Counted from the stretch's first letter, positions 18,555-29,108 are shown. The stretch: 64,000 nucleotides of DNA from Jaenimonas drosophilae (GCA_030849065.1 JASAON010001610.1:30147-94146); one strand, 5' to 3'. Made by a program: numbers and translations. The notes: generated by a model from the letters alone, not told the origin.

Positions 18555-21116
18555 ATGGATACGTTTCCCCGTCCGTTTTGGTGGGCCGCCGTAGAACGGT
18601 TCACAATGGGAAGTGACAAATGTGTGCATCTCATAAGAAGGCTGCTTGAACCAACTGTCGATCACCAGGCGCGAAAGCACTGTAACGCTACTGTTAGCGT
18701 GTCAACTTCCAATGGCAGACTTGGTTTAGGGATTCCATCGGACGAAGAAGCACGGCAATTAGTGTCTTCCTCATTCACTCAAACTCTAGTAGAAGCACTA
18801 CCATGTCATTATGCAGGAGGCACCGCTCCATTTGGCAACGAATGGTTTTGGGAAGGCTACCGGTATGGGCTGTTTGGCGAAAATATCATTTATGATGTTG
18901 ATCGAGCAGGAATTATTCTGTCGGAGGACACCCTCGATGAACAGAAGAAATTTCGCCTCGTAGCGAACGCGTCTCTTGGCATCCAAATCTCGGACTCAGG
19001 AGTCAAACCAGAATTGGGAGAAAATTCAAGAGCACTTATTCATGGATCTGCCAAGATTGATGTTTTGTACTCAATCTCTCTGTCCGTAGTGCTGCATGTT
19101 GCACAGCAGCCTATACTGGAATATGAGGAGGGCCCACAGGCGGTGATTCTTTGTGCAACAAAGAACGAATGCGATGAGTTCACCTCTGTGCTCAACGAGT
19201 TTTGCTCTCAGCTGCACTTAATTGTCCACAATCTGTTTGACCCTTATCCATCGATTCCAACTGGAAAACGTGCTGATATAGTTGTGGGAACCCCGCCTCT
19301 ATGGGACGCAGTTTCCCCGAGCCTTAATGTTCTGGGATCCGCTGGGGGCCTTGAAGATTTGTTGGATGGACTAAATAAATTCTCCAATCCCGCGTGGAGC
19401 TCTACGACAAGTAGGTGGCGACCGTATAATCTGAATTCAGTTGCTCAGCTTGTCATTTTTGACGTGGAGCTGCAGGTACATAGTGGTTATGGTGGTATCT
19501 TAAAGAGAATCCTGACAGTCCAAAGTGCAGCCGCGCCAATGCTTGCGCACATAGCTGGGCTTCCACTGGATTGTCAATTCTACGTTGTTCGAGGAGGCGA
19601 CAGGTATACATATTCTTCCATGATTATTGACGTTGCACATCAAACGGAGGAAATTTGTCGCCTCGTATGCTCACGTGGGAAGCAAACAGGCTGGGAAACT
19701 GCACGTCTGTCTGTGCAGCTGTGCGAAGATTCACAGTTGGATGCAGATAATCGAGAATCAGAGCTTCGAGCGAAGCAGGTATTGCCCTCTCGGAAACGAT
19801 GTCGGAGCACTTCTCCACAGTTGGAGAATAGCCACGCTGAACGAACTGTCGGAAGATTGCATCCGCAAAGAAGCCATGGTATTCTGATTCGCAACGCGCT
19901 CTCCTGCTCAAGGCTCTGCGTAGATGCCAGTGCATATGTAGAGCTGAAGGAGGGAGTGTTGGAAGAAGCTAAACGCTTTTGGAGTAGTTTTGATGAAGTT
20001 GAGCATGACAAGTGTATGTTTGAGTTGGATATAGTTGCGGCGAAGCTGGCCTTCCTTGTCTTTGAGCGAAGTGGAGCTGACAGCCCACTGGATACTGCGG
20101 GAAGACCGCCTGCTGAGCTCCCGCTGCCGCACCCGGAGGCGTGCCTTTTAATTGAGCCAAGGAAAATCACTGATAGGTTGGCTACGCGATTTGAGCTGTT
20201 GTTCAGACATTTGGAGGAGAAGTTTAATGGTGAAATGTTTGACGGCAGCATCATGTCATGTCTGAATCTGTGTGACTCTCAACTTGATCTTACGTACATC
20301 CTTGAAAGTACCGCAGATCTCTCCATTGGCGAACTAACGAAGTGTAGCCTCATGTCATACCTGACGCAGCTCGGGATCACTTGCGGCATATCTCCTACTG
20401 ACTGTAGGTTGCAACTTTCGCCATACTGCGTGGTGCTAGCGTATTTGGAAAGGAGAGATGAGCGTGAGTCAAGCCTCACCTTGAGTGCGTCACGTGATGC
20501 CGTGTTTGACGCTCTGCGGCAGAAAGACTGCAAAGAGGTAGTCTCCCAAGACAATGATAAGCTTGTTGGTCTGTTCAGCGAATCCTTATCAACGTTTGAA
20601 ACGTCAATTCCACTCACGACGTTTCTAAAGTCCAGAACTCCATCGCATCCCTTTACGGTGGTAGTTCTCCGCAACATCTGCTGTTCCTCGCAGGAGCTGT
20701 TCATGGGAGAAGCCACGCCGGCGAACCCTACTGCAAAACCGCTTGCGCTGTTCCTACTGGAAGAATGCTGTCAGTATGGCCGGGTCGTTTCATACTGCTG
20801 TTTTGAGCAGGCGGCAAAACCTTCGGAGTCTTCACCTGGAGTCCTACGCATAGGTCAAGAAGGTGCACTTGGATCGACGTCACGTGTTGGCATGAGGACT
20901 GCGTCTCTCTTCGTTGAGTTTGAGAGTCACTTTTCCGCTATGGAAGCCGTGCGTCTCTTGAGGTATCGCTTCGAAGTGGATGATGATACAGTCGTTGGGT
21001 GCAGACCACGAAGAGTACACTTGTTGCGCAACGCGCTCTATTATGTCGGTGTAGCGGAGATTCCACAAAGTACCGATGACTGCGATGACCTGGGAATGAA
21101 TCTACTTGCTGAGTGA
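18555..21116 (+). CDS. Degenerate DEAD-box-like protein with C-terminal RRM/UHM-like domain
   Basis: 853 residues. The N-terminal half resembles lobe 1 of a DEAD-box RNA helicase, but every catalytic motif is altered. Motif I is GSAKID (164-169) instead of AxxGxGKT. Ia is ATKNECDEF instead of PTRELA. Ib is VVGTPPLWD from 243, with TPxxL partly kept. Motif II is FDVEL around D303 instead of DEAD. I see no lobe 2. The C-terminus, about 700-845, resembles an RRM of the U2AF-homology type: VVVLRNICC (beta 1), LALFLLEECCQYGRVVSYCCFE, SLFVEFESHFSAMEAVRLLRYRF, then TVVGCRP. UHM domains bind tryptophan ligands in splicing factors, so a role as a scaffold in RNA processing is plausible. It should not be an ATPase. 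Upstream spacing to the CCCH gene is only 91 bases. No clear pyrimidine tract with AG is seen next to the ATG. Confidence 0.6.
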   Translation: MDTFPRPFWWAAVERFTMGSDKCVHLIRRLLEPTVDHQARKHCNATVSVSTSNGRLGLGIPSDEEARQLVSSSFTQTLVEALPCHYAGGTAPFGNEWFWEGYRYGLFGENIIYDVDRAGIILSEDTLDEQKKFRLVANASLGIQISDSGVKPELGENSRALIHGSAKIDVLYSISLSVVLHVAQQPILEYEEGPQAVILCATKNECDEFTSVLNEFCSQLHLIVHNLFDPYPSIPTGKRADIVVGTPPLWDAVSPSLNVLGSAGGLEDLLDGLNKFSNPAWSSTTSRWRPYNLNSVAQLVIFDVELQVHSGYGGILKRILTVQSAAAPMLAHIAGLPLDCQFYVVRGGDRYTYSSMIIDVAHQTEEICRLVCSRGKQTGWETARLSVQLCEDSQLDADNRESELRAKQVLPSRKRCRSTSPQLENSHAERTVGRLHPQRSHGILIRNALSCSRLCVDASAYVELKEGVLEEAKRFWSSFDEVEHDKCMFELDIVAAKLAFLVFERSGADSPLDTAGRPPAELPLPHPEACLLIEPRKITDRLATRFELLFRHLEEKFNGEMFDGSIMSCLNLCDSQLDLTYILESTADLSIGELTKCSLMSYLTQLGITCGISPTDCRLQLSPYCVVLAYLERRDERESSLTLSASRDAVFDALRQKDCKEVVSQDNDKLVGLFSESLSTFETSIPLTTFLKSRTPSHPFTVVVLRNICCSSQELFMGEATPANPTAKPLALFLLEECCQYGRVVSYCCFEQAAKPSESSPGVLRIGQEGALGSTSRVGMRTASLFVEFESHFSAMEAVRLLRYRFEVDDDTVVGCRPRRVHLLRNALYYVGVAEIPQSTDDCDDLGMNLLAE

Positions 21117-21269
21117 TCATCCTGAATTCTGTGCGCATAGGCTTCTATTTTGAACATTGTCCTTTTTGTGCTACATTGTTGGCTGAGCTACGCGAGTCCA
21201 ATCTGCAGTCTCACTTGATTCTCTATCTTTTCCTTGGTGAAGTTCTCTTGTTGTCAGCTTTAGGTACTT

Positions 21270-21304
21270 ACTTTTTTGTTTTATTCCCTTGCTTGGTGTG
21301 GAAG
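21270..21304 (+). promoter_or_regulatory. Trans-splice acceptor for the ABCA transporter
   Basis: Tract cttttttgttttattccctt leads to AG at 21303-21304; a second good acceptor, gttttcccctcag, follows at about 21327. The ATG is at 21375. Confidence 0.6.
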
Positions 21305-21374
21305 AATCTAATTGTTTTCCCCTCAGCTAAAGTGCTGACCGCAGCTTCAGCACGAAGTTGTCTTTGAGTCAAAG

Positions 21375-24300
21375 ATGATAGCTCCAAAACCGAGTGGGGA
21401 TGGGTCAGGCGATAAAGATCACCCCCAAGGAGTGGATCGACAGGAAATTGGGACCAGCACCCCAAAACCACAAAGGTTACCTGCCAGACCCATTGGCCTG
21501 AGCAGCAAGGAAAGCAACTCACCCTTGGCGAATGATACAGATAGTGTTGTTGCTCGGAGCGACTCCAATGGTCCCGACAGCGGTAGTCCCAGACGTCGTG
21601 TCCCGCAATCGAGCGGAAATGCTTCCCAATTGACAGAGGAGGCAAGAGGATCGGCTGATAACTTTGGGCACTCAAGTGGTATTTATGATACCCTGGAGCA
21701 GGACTACTCAACGCAGGAAGAAATTGTGTTACCCTCATTTACATGTCAGCTACTTGCATCGGTTCATCGCATGGCTCAGGAACGGTGGCGTAGAAAGGCG
21801 CGCACCGCAGCGGAGCTCCTAGTTCCCGTTCTGTTCACCATTATTCTGCTAATCATCACGAAGCTGTTGGACTCATCGGAGCGTGAATTCAACTTTCTGA
21901 CAGACAACGCGTCGAGCACCATCAACGTCAATCCGTACGCCTACCTTGCATACACCTGTTACAACGAATCAGAGGGATTTATCTTTGGTTTACCCCCATG
22001 CAGTAGCGTAAACTACGAAGTTGATTGCTCAGGAGATGAAACAGACCTTCCTGTCGCAGGACTGTGTGTTCGGGAGAGTTTGGGCTGGTCAGGAATGGTT
22101 GGCTTGTTCACGAAGTACTCCCAGGGAGATGCATGTGGAATTTACAACCTTGATTCGGTAATCGTTCATCAGTGGGCCGCCTTGAAACTGGCCGACAATG
22201 GAAATATCCTGCCAATGCTCGCAGCAGCAGCAGCTCTTGGGTTTGGCTCATCGATATATACTAGAGCAAACTCCATGATTAGTTCTGGTTACTTGTATTT
22301 CGCACCAGCCTCCAACGTTCCACAAAGTCTCATTGACTACATGAATGAAACCTCCACCCTCTTCCGATACATTTACGGAGGCGTTTTTGATTCGACGGAA
22401 GATGCAGTGAACCATGTGAAGAGAGGAGATCAGCGCAATTGGGGAATCATTGAGGTCAATGACATTGTGAACGGCTTTGATGTACAACTTCGGTTAAATG
22501 GAACAGCGCTTCCCGCTGAGAACCCCGTCAACCTTGATTTTTCTGGTTCCTACTACTACGACAGTGCAGACATGTACGTTGTATCTGGATTTCTGGCTAT
22601 TCAAAAAGTTCTTCTTGACTACTATGTGCATGGAGAACAAGGGCTATCATCGGTCCTACCCGTGGTCGTATCAACACCAAACCCAAAGGTGGAGCGAAAA
22701 GTATTTTTGAACCTAGCCGCCCCTCCCATTGGGTTCATTCTCGTACTGTCATTTTTGTACCCCTTTTGCCATATGGTAGAGCGCATCGTGTTGGACAAGG
22801 AACTCCACATTCGAGAAGCAATGCTGATTATGGGCTTGCGCGTGTCCCCCATGTATCTTAGCTTTGCCATTGTTCAGTTTTTGGAAGGTACCCTGACGAT
22901 TCTATTAATGACAATAGTACTACGCCTTGGCGTGACAACTTCGTCAGATCCATTTACCATCTTGGTGATCTTCCTTGTGTTTCTTCTTTCCCTGATTGGG
23001 TTGGCTGGGTTGGTGTCCACATTATTTTCAGACGCGCGCTTCGCTTCGCAGACTGCACCACTTTTGTTTTTTGTCATGTCGTTCCCTGTGTTCGCTCTCG
23101 GCGTGAGCCCCACATGGGTAACCATTGTGCTTTCATTCATGTCACCAACAGCGCTGGCGGCTGTGTTGGCAGATGTTCTCACATTGGAATCAGGGTCCGG
23201 ATTCTACTTTGGATCCTTCACCAATCAGTATTTTTCTCCTCGTCCGTGGGTGTACATGGCAATTATGTCTGCCGATTTCGTCATCTACACACTACTGATG
23301 CTATACGCAGACATGTGCATCACAACCTCCTGGGGCTTCCGCAGGCACCCTCTGTTCTTCGTCATTGAGCCCTATCGGAGTATCCGTGATAGCCTTTGTG
23401 GGAGTGACTCGCAGAGTGTGCAGTCGCCCCAGAGCAATCGCAGATCCGATCAGAGTACCTACTCGAGCAACCTGAAGGAAGAAAAGGCAGTGGAAATGAT
23501 CGATCTCGTCAAGGAGTACTCCTCGTCTGCCGGAACCTTCAATGCGGTGAACCACTTAACCTGGTCGCTGAACAGGAATGAAATATCCGTCGTTCTTGGC
23601 CCCAATGGCGCTGGCAAATCCACCACGGTGAACATCATCACGGGCATGACAAAACCTAGCAGCGGGGATTGTCTCGTGAATGGCTACTCCGTCCTGCACA
23701 GCTTAGACAAGGTACGTCAGGTTCTGGGCTTTTGCCCGCAACACAACATTTTGTGGCCAAGTTTGACCTGTCGCGAGCATCTTGAGTTCTACGGAAAAAT
23801 CAAGGGAATTCGTGGTGCGCAACTGGAAAATGCGGTGATGGAGATGCTCCAAATGGTCGACTTGGAAGAAAAGGCAGACTACCTCAGCGGGGATCTCTCT
23901 GGTGGCCAAAAACGCAAGCTGTCGGTGGCCATTGCCTTCGTTGGAAACAACAGCGTGGTTATTCTCGATGAGCCAACAGCTGGCATGGATGCCTCAGCTC
24001 GTCGCCATACCTGGGGTCTGCTGCGACTGATGTCAAAGCGGTGCACAATCATTCTGACAACCCACTTCATGGATGAAGCCGACCTTCTTGGTGACTCTAT
24101 TGGTGTGATCAGCGCGGGTGAGCTGCAGTGCTCTGGCAGCAGCCTCGTCCTTCGTTCTCGTCTTGGTACAGGCTACACACTTCGAGTCGAGCTGAAGAAT
24201 GACACATGCTCAGGAACAGTTGAAAATGCATTGAAGTCGGCAGTACCTGCGTGCTCCATGATCAGCCACAATGGCCGAGAAGCGCTGTTTGGGCTTCCAA

Positions 24301-27300
24301 AAGAGTCCATCGACGCGATGCCATCTCTTCTGCAGCTTCTTGAGAAGAGGGGTGATCGTGTAGGGGCTCGCGGGTTCTCAGTATCCGCCTCAACCCTCGA
24401 GGAGGTATTTCTTCGCGTTGTTTCCGGCAAGTGCTCAAAAAAAACACCCCCGTCCCTCACCGGCGATATGGTTCCAATGAACACTTTGCCACAAGACTCG
24501 AACTCGGCTACGGATGTGAATGCACTGTGTCCCGCAGCAACGGAGAAGCGCACTTTGAAGATAGTCTGGAATGCATCTACGGAGCCAAGCACCACAAAAC
24601 GCTGGTGGATGCAGCTCACGGGAACGCTGTACAAGCGACTACAGTGCGCCAGAAGAGACCGAAAGCTCATCTTTTTTCAAATTTTATGCCCGGTTGCGTG
24701 TATTTTGTTTGCCTTGGCTCTACAGCGAGTGCACATGTCATCTACGAGCACGCTGGTGATCAGCTCCGCGATGTTTAAAGCCGATGTGACGACCATCTTG
24801 TCCCGGTGCAGTCCAACCATGGGAAGTGGGGCGTCTTTGCTCGCGGCTGTTGGCAGCAGTCAGCCATATGTACACCTCCAGCAGTTTGCTTTTTGGGGAG
24901 CGATACCTCTCTCCGAATACCTCCTGGATACTTGCTACTATCACGACGAACCTCGCTACACCTCGATTCAGTGTATATCTCCCGAATACATGGAACTGCT
25001 AAACAACCAAATGGATCAAGTCACGAGTATGTTGGGCAACTCCCCAGCCATCCTCCTGATCAAGGCACAAATGGAGAAGCTGTCTGGGGTGAGCACCATG
25101 TTGTACAATACCTCCAGTAGTCACAGTGTCGCCATTGCTCTGCAACAATACTACCACTACTTGATGCTGGGCCATGGAAGTCCTTTGGCAGACAAGCCCT
25201 TCAAGCTAAGTCGAAAGGCAATGCCCGCAACGAAGAACCAGAATGATGCCGAGCAGTCTGCGAAGTCGACCATTATGGGTATCATTATTGTGATTCCCTT
25301 TACTCTGTTTCCGTCCACCGTCATTGCTTGGATTGTGAAGGAACGTGAATGCAAGGCAAAGCATATGCAGCGACTGTCTGGCCTCTTCAAGTCTGCCTAC
25401 TGGATTGGCAACTTCATCTTTGACTTTCTCAGCTACGCAGTTATGGTGATGTTGGTCATTGTTCTCTTTTTGATTTTCCGCGAAAAGTCGTTTGTGGGGC
25501 ACTCAACAATGGGTTTGATGGTCACTGCGCTGCTGTGCTACGGTGTCAGCAGCATCTTGAGTGCCTACGCCTTTGGGTTTCTCTTCGATGAGCACACGTC
25601 CGCACAGCAAACTACGATGGTGATCAACTTTTCAATTGGACTGATCTTCACATTGGCCATCTTCGTGCTGTCCAGCGATTCGTCGACCCAGCTCTTTGCT
25701 GAACGAGTTCGCTGGATTGTTCGACTCTTTCCCAGCTTTTGTATGGGTGAGATACTCATGAATCTATCCATGTTGTCACCACAGCTGGAGAACGGCCTTG
25801 TAAGCACGGTATGGACCATGGAAGTGGCCGGATGGCCGTGTATCTACATGTCCCTGGAGGTGCCAGCCCTGGCGATCGTCATCTTCATCATGGAACACCC
25901 GCAGCTTGAGAAGTGGATCAGAAACTGTCGCCTTGCTGGTCGCTTTGTTGTGCGCCTTCTAACATGCGGCCACTTCTGCCAACAAGAGCAAGAAGAGCTT
26001 CCTGAGCTTGGCGGAGTGTCGGCAGACTCGCAGAACGGCAACAACAACAGCAGCGCAAGCCCGCTTGGAAGGCATCGCCGAACCGAGTCTCTCAACAGGT
26101 CATCGGGCTTCAACACCCCGGGAGCTGCTTCATCGTCGATGGTTTCCATGAGTGCCACAGATGCCTCCGACCGGCGCAGAGGTCGACGCCATCACCAGCG
26201 GACGTCATCGGTACAAGCGCTTGGTCCGTTGGGAGAAATTGCTCGGCTCAAGGGTGAAGACAGCGATGTCGAGGATGAGCGCGCGGCGGTGTACCACGAT
26301 GAGCGCACCCACGCACGAAATGATGTCCTTCGCGTGGTGGATCTACAGAAGGAATACTCCAATGGAAAAGTTGCCGTCAAGAGTCTGACGTTCGGTGTGA
26401 TGCCGGGTGAGGTCTTTGCCTTTCTGGGCACCAATGGAGCAGGTAAAACGACCTCCCTCTCCATTGTCTGTCAGGAGCAGGTTGCCACCCGCGGTGAGGC
26501 CTACGTCGATGGGCACAGCACCATCAGCGACAGTGCAGCTGCAATGAGCAGTATTGGTTACTGCCCACAATTTGACGCAACACTGTCGCTCTTGTCCGCA
26601 GAGGAGCACTTGTATCTCTTTGCAAACATTCGTGGCATCGCCAAAAATGAACAGAAAGAAGTGGTGGAATGCCTGCTTGAGGTGTGTGGCATCACCCCCT
26701 TCCGAAACACGTTGGCAGGTGATATGAGTGGAGGCAATCGACGAAAGCTGAGTGTGGCCATCTCGCTTATTGGTGCCCCGCGTGTTGTGTGCATGGACGA
26801 GCCTTCCGCCGGCATGGACCCGCTTGCACGTCGGCAGCTCTGGGACGCCATGAAGAGTATCTCCGGCTACTGCGCTATTGTTTTGACGACTCACCACTTG
26901 GAGGAAGTGGAGGCGCTCGCCGACTACATCAGCATCATGTCCCGTGGTGTCCTCCGGTGTGTTGGCGATCTGGCGCATCTCAAGTCAAAGTACGGCAGTG
27001 GCTATGAGCTGGCGGTTCGAGTCGATGCGCAGGTGGCCACCAAGCGTCAGATGGAGTGCGCAGGTGATGACGTCGTCCTCAACCGGCGACGCATCAACCT
27101 CAACTGCCCCTTCATGTTGAAGGACCCCATTCTTCGTTTCATTGGTGAACACTTTCCAGGCACCATTTTGACGGAGTGTTTTGAGAAGGAGCGCTACGTC
27201 TTTGCCCTCCCACAACGGCACACCGTGCTCTCCCGGGTGTTTTCTCTTCTTCAGAAGCACAAGGAGGAGCTCAGTATTACGGACTACTGCGTGTCACAAA

Positions 27301-27587
27301 CATCGATTGAGCAGGTGTTCATTGGCTTCTGTGCTGAAGAAGAAGGCGTTCTCAAGTCTCGAACGGTCGAGAAGGAAAGAGAAGTTCCCTCCCATTCACC
27401 CATGCAGTCCATGGAAGCCACTCGCCATATGCACACTCGAAGTGCTAGCTACTCATTCATTGCACTGACACCATCTGGAGCTACCACCGCCAATCGGATC
27501 AACAACTCACGTTCGGGACGACTCTTCGCTGCGGATGGCTGGCGAAACCGCATCAGTGGAAAACGTAGAAAGTACAATGATTGGTAG
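21375..27587 (+). CDS. Full-size ABC transporter, subfamily A
   Basis: 2070 residues with the ABCA layout TMD1-NBD1-TMD2-NBD2. After an about 135-residue Ser/Pro-rich lead, a first helix (LLVPVLFTIILLIITKLL) is followed by a large extracellular loop with several N-x-S/T sites. A cluster of helices at about 440-660 comes next. NBD1: Walker A GPNGAGKST at 742, signature LSGGQKRKL near 841, Walker B VVILDEPTAGMD near 861, and switch LTTHFMDEAD. TMD2 starts with the helix ILCPVACILFALAL, has its own large loop, and ends near 1520. NBD2: GTNGAGKTT at 1685, MSGGNRRKL near 1785, VVCMDEPSAGMD, and LTTHHLEEVE. Both ATP sites look intact; the second signature has N for Q. A Ser/Asn-rich, basic linker (about 1540-1630) separates the halves. 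ABCA proteins move or flip lipids in plasma or vesicle membranes; substrate is unknown here. Confidence 0.95.
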   Translation: MIAPKPSGDGSGDKDHPQGVDRQEIGTSTPKPQRLPARPIGLSSKESNSPLANDTDSVVARSDSNGPDSGSPRRRVPQSSGNASQLTEEARGSADNFGHSSGIYDTLEQDYSTQEEIVLPSFTCQLLASVHRMAQERWRRKARTAAELLVPVLFTIILLIITKLLDSSEREFNFLTDNASSTINVNPYAYLAYTCYNESEGFIFGLPPCSSVNYEVDCSGDETDLPVAGLCVRESLGWSGMVGLFTKYSQGDACGIYNLDSVIVHQWAALKLADNGNILPMLAAAAALGFGSSIYTRANSMISSGYLYFAPASNVPQSLIDYMNETSTLFRYIYGGVFDSTEDAVNHVKRGDQRNWGIIEVNDIVNGFDVQLRLNGTALPAENPVNLDFSGSYYYDSADMYVVSGFLAIQKVLLDYYVHGEQGLSSVLPVVVSTPNPKVERKVFLNLAAPPIGFILVLSFLYPFCHMVERIVLDKELHIREAMLIMGLRVSPMYLSFAIVQFLEGTLTILLMTIVLRLGVTTSSDPFTILVIFLVFLLSLIGLAGLVSTLFSDARFASQTAPLLFFVMSFPVFALGVSPTWVTIVLSFMSPTALAAVLADVLTLESGSGFYFGSFTNQYFSPRPWVYMAIMSADFVIYTLLMLYADMCITTSWGFRRHPLFFVIEPYRSIRDSLCGSDSQSVQSPQSNRRSDQSTYSSNLKEEKAVEMIDLVKEYSSSAGTFNAVNHLTWSLNRNEISVVLGPNGAGKSTTVNIITGMTKPSSGDCLVNGYSVLHSLDKVRQVLGFCPQHNILWPSLTCREHLEFYGKIKGIRGAQLENAVMEMLQMVDLEEKADYLSGDLSGGQKRKLSVAIAFVGNNSVVILDEPTAGMDASARRHTWGLLRLMSKRCTIILTTHFMDEADLLGDSIGVISAGELQCSGSSLVLRSRLGTGYTLRVELKNDTCSGTVENALKSAVPACSMISHNGREALFGLPKESIDAMPSLLQLLEKRGDRVGARGFSVSASTLEEVFLRVVSGKCSKKTPPSLTGDMVPMNTLPQDSNSATDVNALCPAATEKRTLKIVWNASTEPSTTKRWWMQLTGTLYKRLQCARRDRKLIFFQILCPVACILFALALQRVHMSSTSTLVISSAMFKADVTTILSRCSPTMGSGASLLAAVGSSQPYVHLQQFAFWGAIPLSEYLLDTCYYHDEPRYTSIQCISPEYMELLNNQMDQVTSMLGNSPAILLIKAQMEKLSGVSTMLYNTSSSHSVAIALQQYYHYLMLGHGSPLADKPFKLSRKAMPATKNQNDAEQSAKSTIMGIIIVIPFTLFPSTVIAWIVKERECKAKHMQRLSGLFKSAYWIGNFIFDFLSYAVMVMLVIVLFLIFREKSFVGHSTMGLMVTALLCYGVSSILSAYAFGFLFDEHTSAQQTTMVINFSIGLIFTLAIFVLSSDSSTQLFAERVRWIVRLFPSFCMGEILMNLSMLSPQLENGLVSTVWTMEVAGWPCIYMSLEVPALAIVIFIMEHPQLEKWIRNCRLAGRFVVRLLTCGHFCQQEQEELPELGGVSADSQNGNNNSSASPLGRHRRTESLNRSSGFNTPGAASSSMVSMSATDASDRRRGRRHHQRTSSVQALGPLGEIARLKGEDSDVEDERAAVYHDERTHARNDVLRVVDLQKEYSNGKVAVKSLTFGVMPGEVFAFLGTNGAGKTTSLSIVCQEQVATRGEAYVDGHSTISDSAAAMSSIGYCPQFDATLSLLSAEEHLYLFANIRGIAKNEQKEVVECLLEVCGITPFRNTLAGDMSGGNRRKLSVAISLIGAPRVVCMDEPSAGMDPLARRQLWDAMKSISGYCAIVLTTHHLEEVEALADYISIMSRGVLRCVGDLAHLKSKYGSGYELAVRVDAQVATKRQMECAGDDVVLNRRRINLNCPFMLKDPILRFIGEHFPGTILTECFEKERYVFALPQRHTVLSRVFSLLQKHKEELSITDYCVSQTSIEQVFIGFCAEEEGVLKSRTVEKEREVPSHSPMQSMEATRHMHTRSASYSFIALTPSGATTANRINNSRSGRLFAADGWRNRISGKRRKYNDW

Positions 27588-28115
27588 TGATGACACGTCT
27601 GCAGTCAGCGCAACCCCACAATCTCCTTCCCCCCCCCCACACCGCTTTGTGCTAGCCACTGACAGCAGTGATGTCAGAAGACCCCGTTTTTTTCTCTTTG
27701 TGGACCGATTACTTTCTCTTTGATTTCTGCCATTCAGTACCCATGGCTCCAAGGACCCTCAACACCGCTCGGTCCCCCCCAGATCATCTCGTTTGCTGCC
27801 CTAATTCTTCTATTTCCCGGGCGCATGTTTGACTAAACCTCATCCGTTGCACTTTGCTACCGTGCAATTTGAAAAATCAGAGCCATTTTCACTGCTGCTC
27901 TTTATACGTATGGGCACAGCGACCTCATTCAGCGACATGAAGTATGCCTTTGTTTGATATATGTGCGTGTCTTCTCCACCTCCTCCCCAACCCAGCTGTC
28001 TCAACTCCTGATGCAGATCTGCTCATTGAAGAATCCTGTAAGAGCCAACAACTCTTTCCTCCCCCTGCCATCATCATCATCCTCACCATCCGTCCGCACC
28101 GTGACTTCGCAATGT
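27588..28115. other. Spacer upstream of the first eL19 gene
   Basis: No gene seen. It contains a ten-C run near 27630 and scattered pyrimidine tracts. An open frame continues upstream of the eL19 ATG in phase (from about 27944), but it has no homology and lies before the splice acceptor. Confidence 0.6.
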
Positions 28116-28159
28116 GTTCTACTTCTCTTCATTTTTTTCTTCTTGCATTTGTTGATAAG
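28116..28159 (+). promoter_or_regulatory. Trans-splice acceptor for eL19 copy 1
   Basis: Tract tgttctacttctcttcattt plus ttttcttcttgcatttg ends gataag with AG at 28158-28159, 15 nt before the ATG at 28175. Confidence 0.65.
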
Positions 28160-28174
28160 ATCCCTGTTCTGACA

Positions 28175-28885
28175 ATGGTGTCCCTCAAGCTTCAGGCTCG
28201 TCTTGCCTCCAGCATCCTCGGCTGCGGCCGTGCCCGCGTGTGGCTTGACCCCAACGAGGCCATGGAGATCCAGAACGCGAACTCCCGCAAGAGCGTGCGC
28301 AAGCTCATCAAGGATGGCTTCATCATCCGCAAGCCCGTGAAGGTGCACTCCCGTGCCCGCTGGCGCAAGATGAAGGAGGCCAAGGATATGGGCCGCCACA
28401 ACGGTGTTGGCCGCCGCGAGGGTACTCGCGAGGCCCGCATGCCCAGCAAGGAGCTCTGGATGCGCCGTCTCCGCATTCTCCGCCGTCTTCTCCGCAAGTA
28501 CCGTGAGGAGAAGAAGATCGACCGCCACATCTACCGTGAGCTGTACGTGAAGGCCAAGGGTAACGTGTTCCGCAACAAGCGCAACCTTATGGAGCACATC
28601 CACAAGATCAAGAACGAGAAGAAGAAGGAGCGCCAGCTTGCTGAGCAGCTTGCCGCCAAGCGCCTGAAGGACGAGCTTCACCGCAAGAAGGCCCGTAAGC
28701 AGGAGCTGAAGCGTCGCGAGAAGGACCGCGAGCGTGCCAAGCGCGATGACGCCGCCGCTGCTGCCAAGAAGAAGAAGGAGGACGCCGCGAAGAAGGCCGC
28801 CGCCCCCGCCAAGGCTGCTGCCCCCGCTAAGGCTGCTGCCCCCGCCAAGGCCGCCGCTCCCGCCGCCAAGAAGGGCAAGAAGTAA
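28175..28885 (+). CDS. RPL19: Ribosomal protein eL19, copy 1 (236 residues)
   Basis: Large-subunit protein eL19. The core (about residues 1-180) matches the family throughout: [111 protein letters not shown]. The last about 55 residues are a Lys/Arg/Ala tail ending in tandem AAAPAK units and [10 protein letters not shown], a kind of extension known from trypanosome L19. This copy has one six-residue AAAPAK unit more than copy 2. I compared the two by eye: the first about 530 bases are identical, and beyond that there are a few synonymous changes and the 18-base unit difference. Flanks are unrelated. Third positions are almost all G or C, consistent with very high expression. Confidence 0.97.
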   Translation: MVSLKLQARLASSILGCGRARVWLDPNEAMEIQNANSRKSVRKLIKDGFIIRKPVKVHSRARWRKMKEAKDMGRHNGVGRREGTREARMPSKELWMRRLRILRRLLRKYREEKKIDRHIYRELYVKAKGNVFRNKRNLMEHIHKIKNEKKKERQLAEQLAAKRLKDELHRKKARKQELKRREKDRERAKRDDAAAAAKKKKEDAAKKAAAPAKAAAPAKAAAPAKAAAPAAKKGKK

Positions 28886-29065
28886 GCACCCCCAAGGATC
28901 AGACTGTGATTTCATGTTTTCCTGAATAATGTTCCCTTCTGTCTGGGTTATGGTGGATACTGTATACCACATGAAGATCCCTTGTTCTACGTGCGCTGTG
29001 ATGCACTGCCACTTCTTCTCTTTCTTGTTCTGACTCACTTTACTCAAGTAGAGTAGAAAAAAAAT

Positions 29066-29086
29066 ATCCTTTTTTCTGTTCGTCAG
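29066..29086 (+). promoter_or_regulatory. Trans-splice acceptor for the small zinc-finger gene
   Basis: Tract tatccttttttctgttcgtcag with AG at 29085-29086, 22 nt before the ATG at 29109. Confidence 0.65.
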
Positions 29087-29108
29087 GAAAGTCATCGCTC
29101 GTCATAAC

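Noticed and set aside
27944..28174. In-phase upstream extension of eL19 copy 1
   Set aside because: It precedes the splice acceptor at 28159, is absent from copy 2, and has no similarity to ribosomal proteins.
28001..29095. Minus-strand open frame of about 364 codons opposite eL19 copy 1
   Set aside because: It is Leu/Ala/Gly-rich and mirrors the codon bias of the highly biased eL19 gene. The same shadow appears opposite copy 2.
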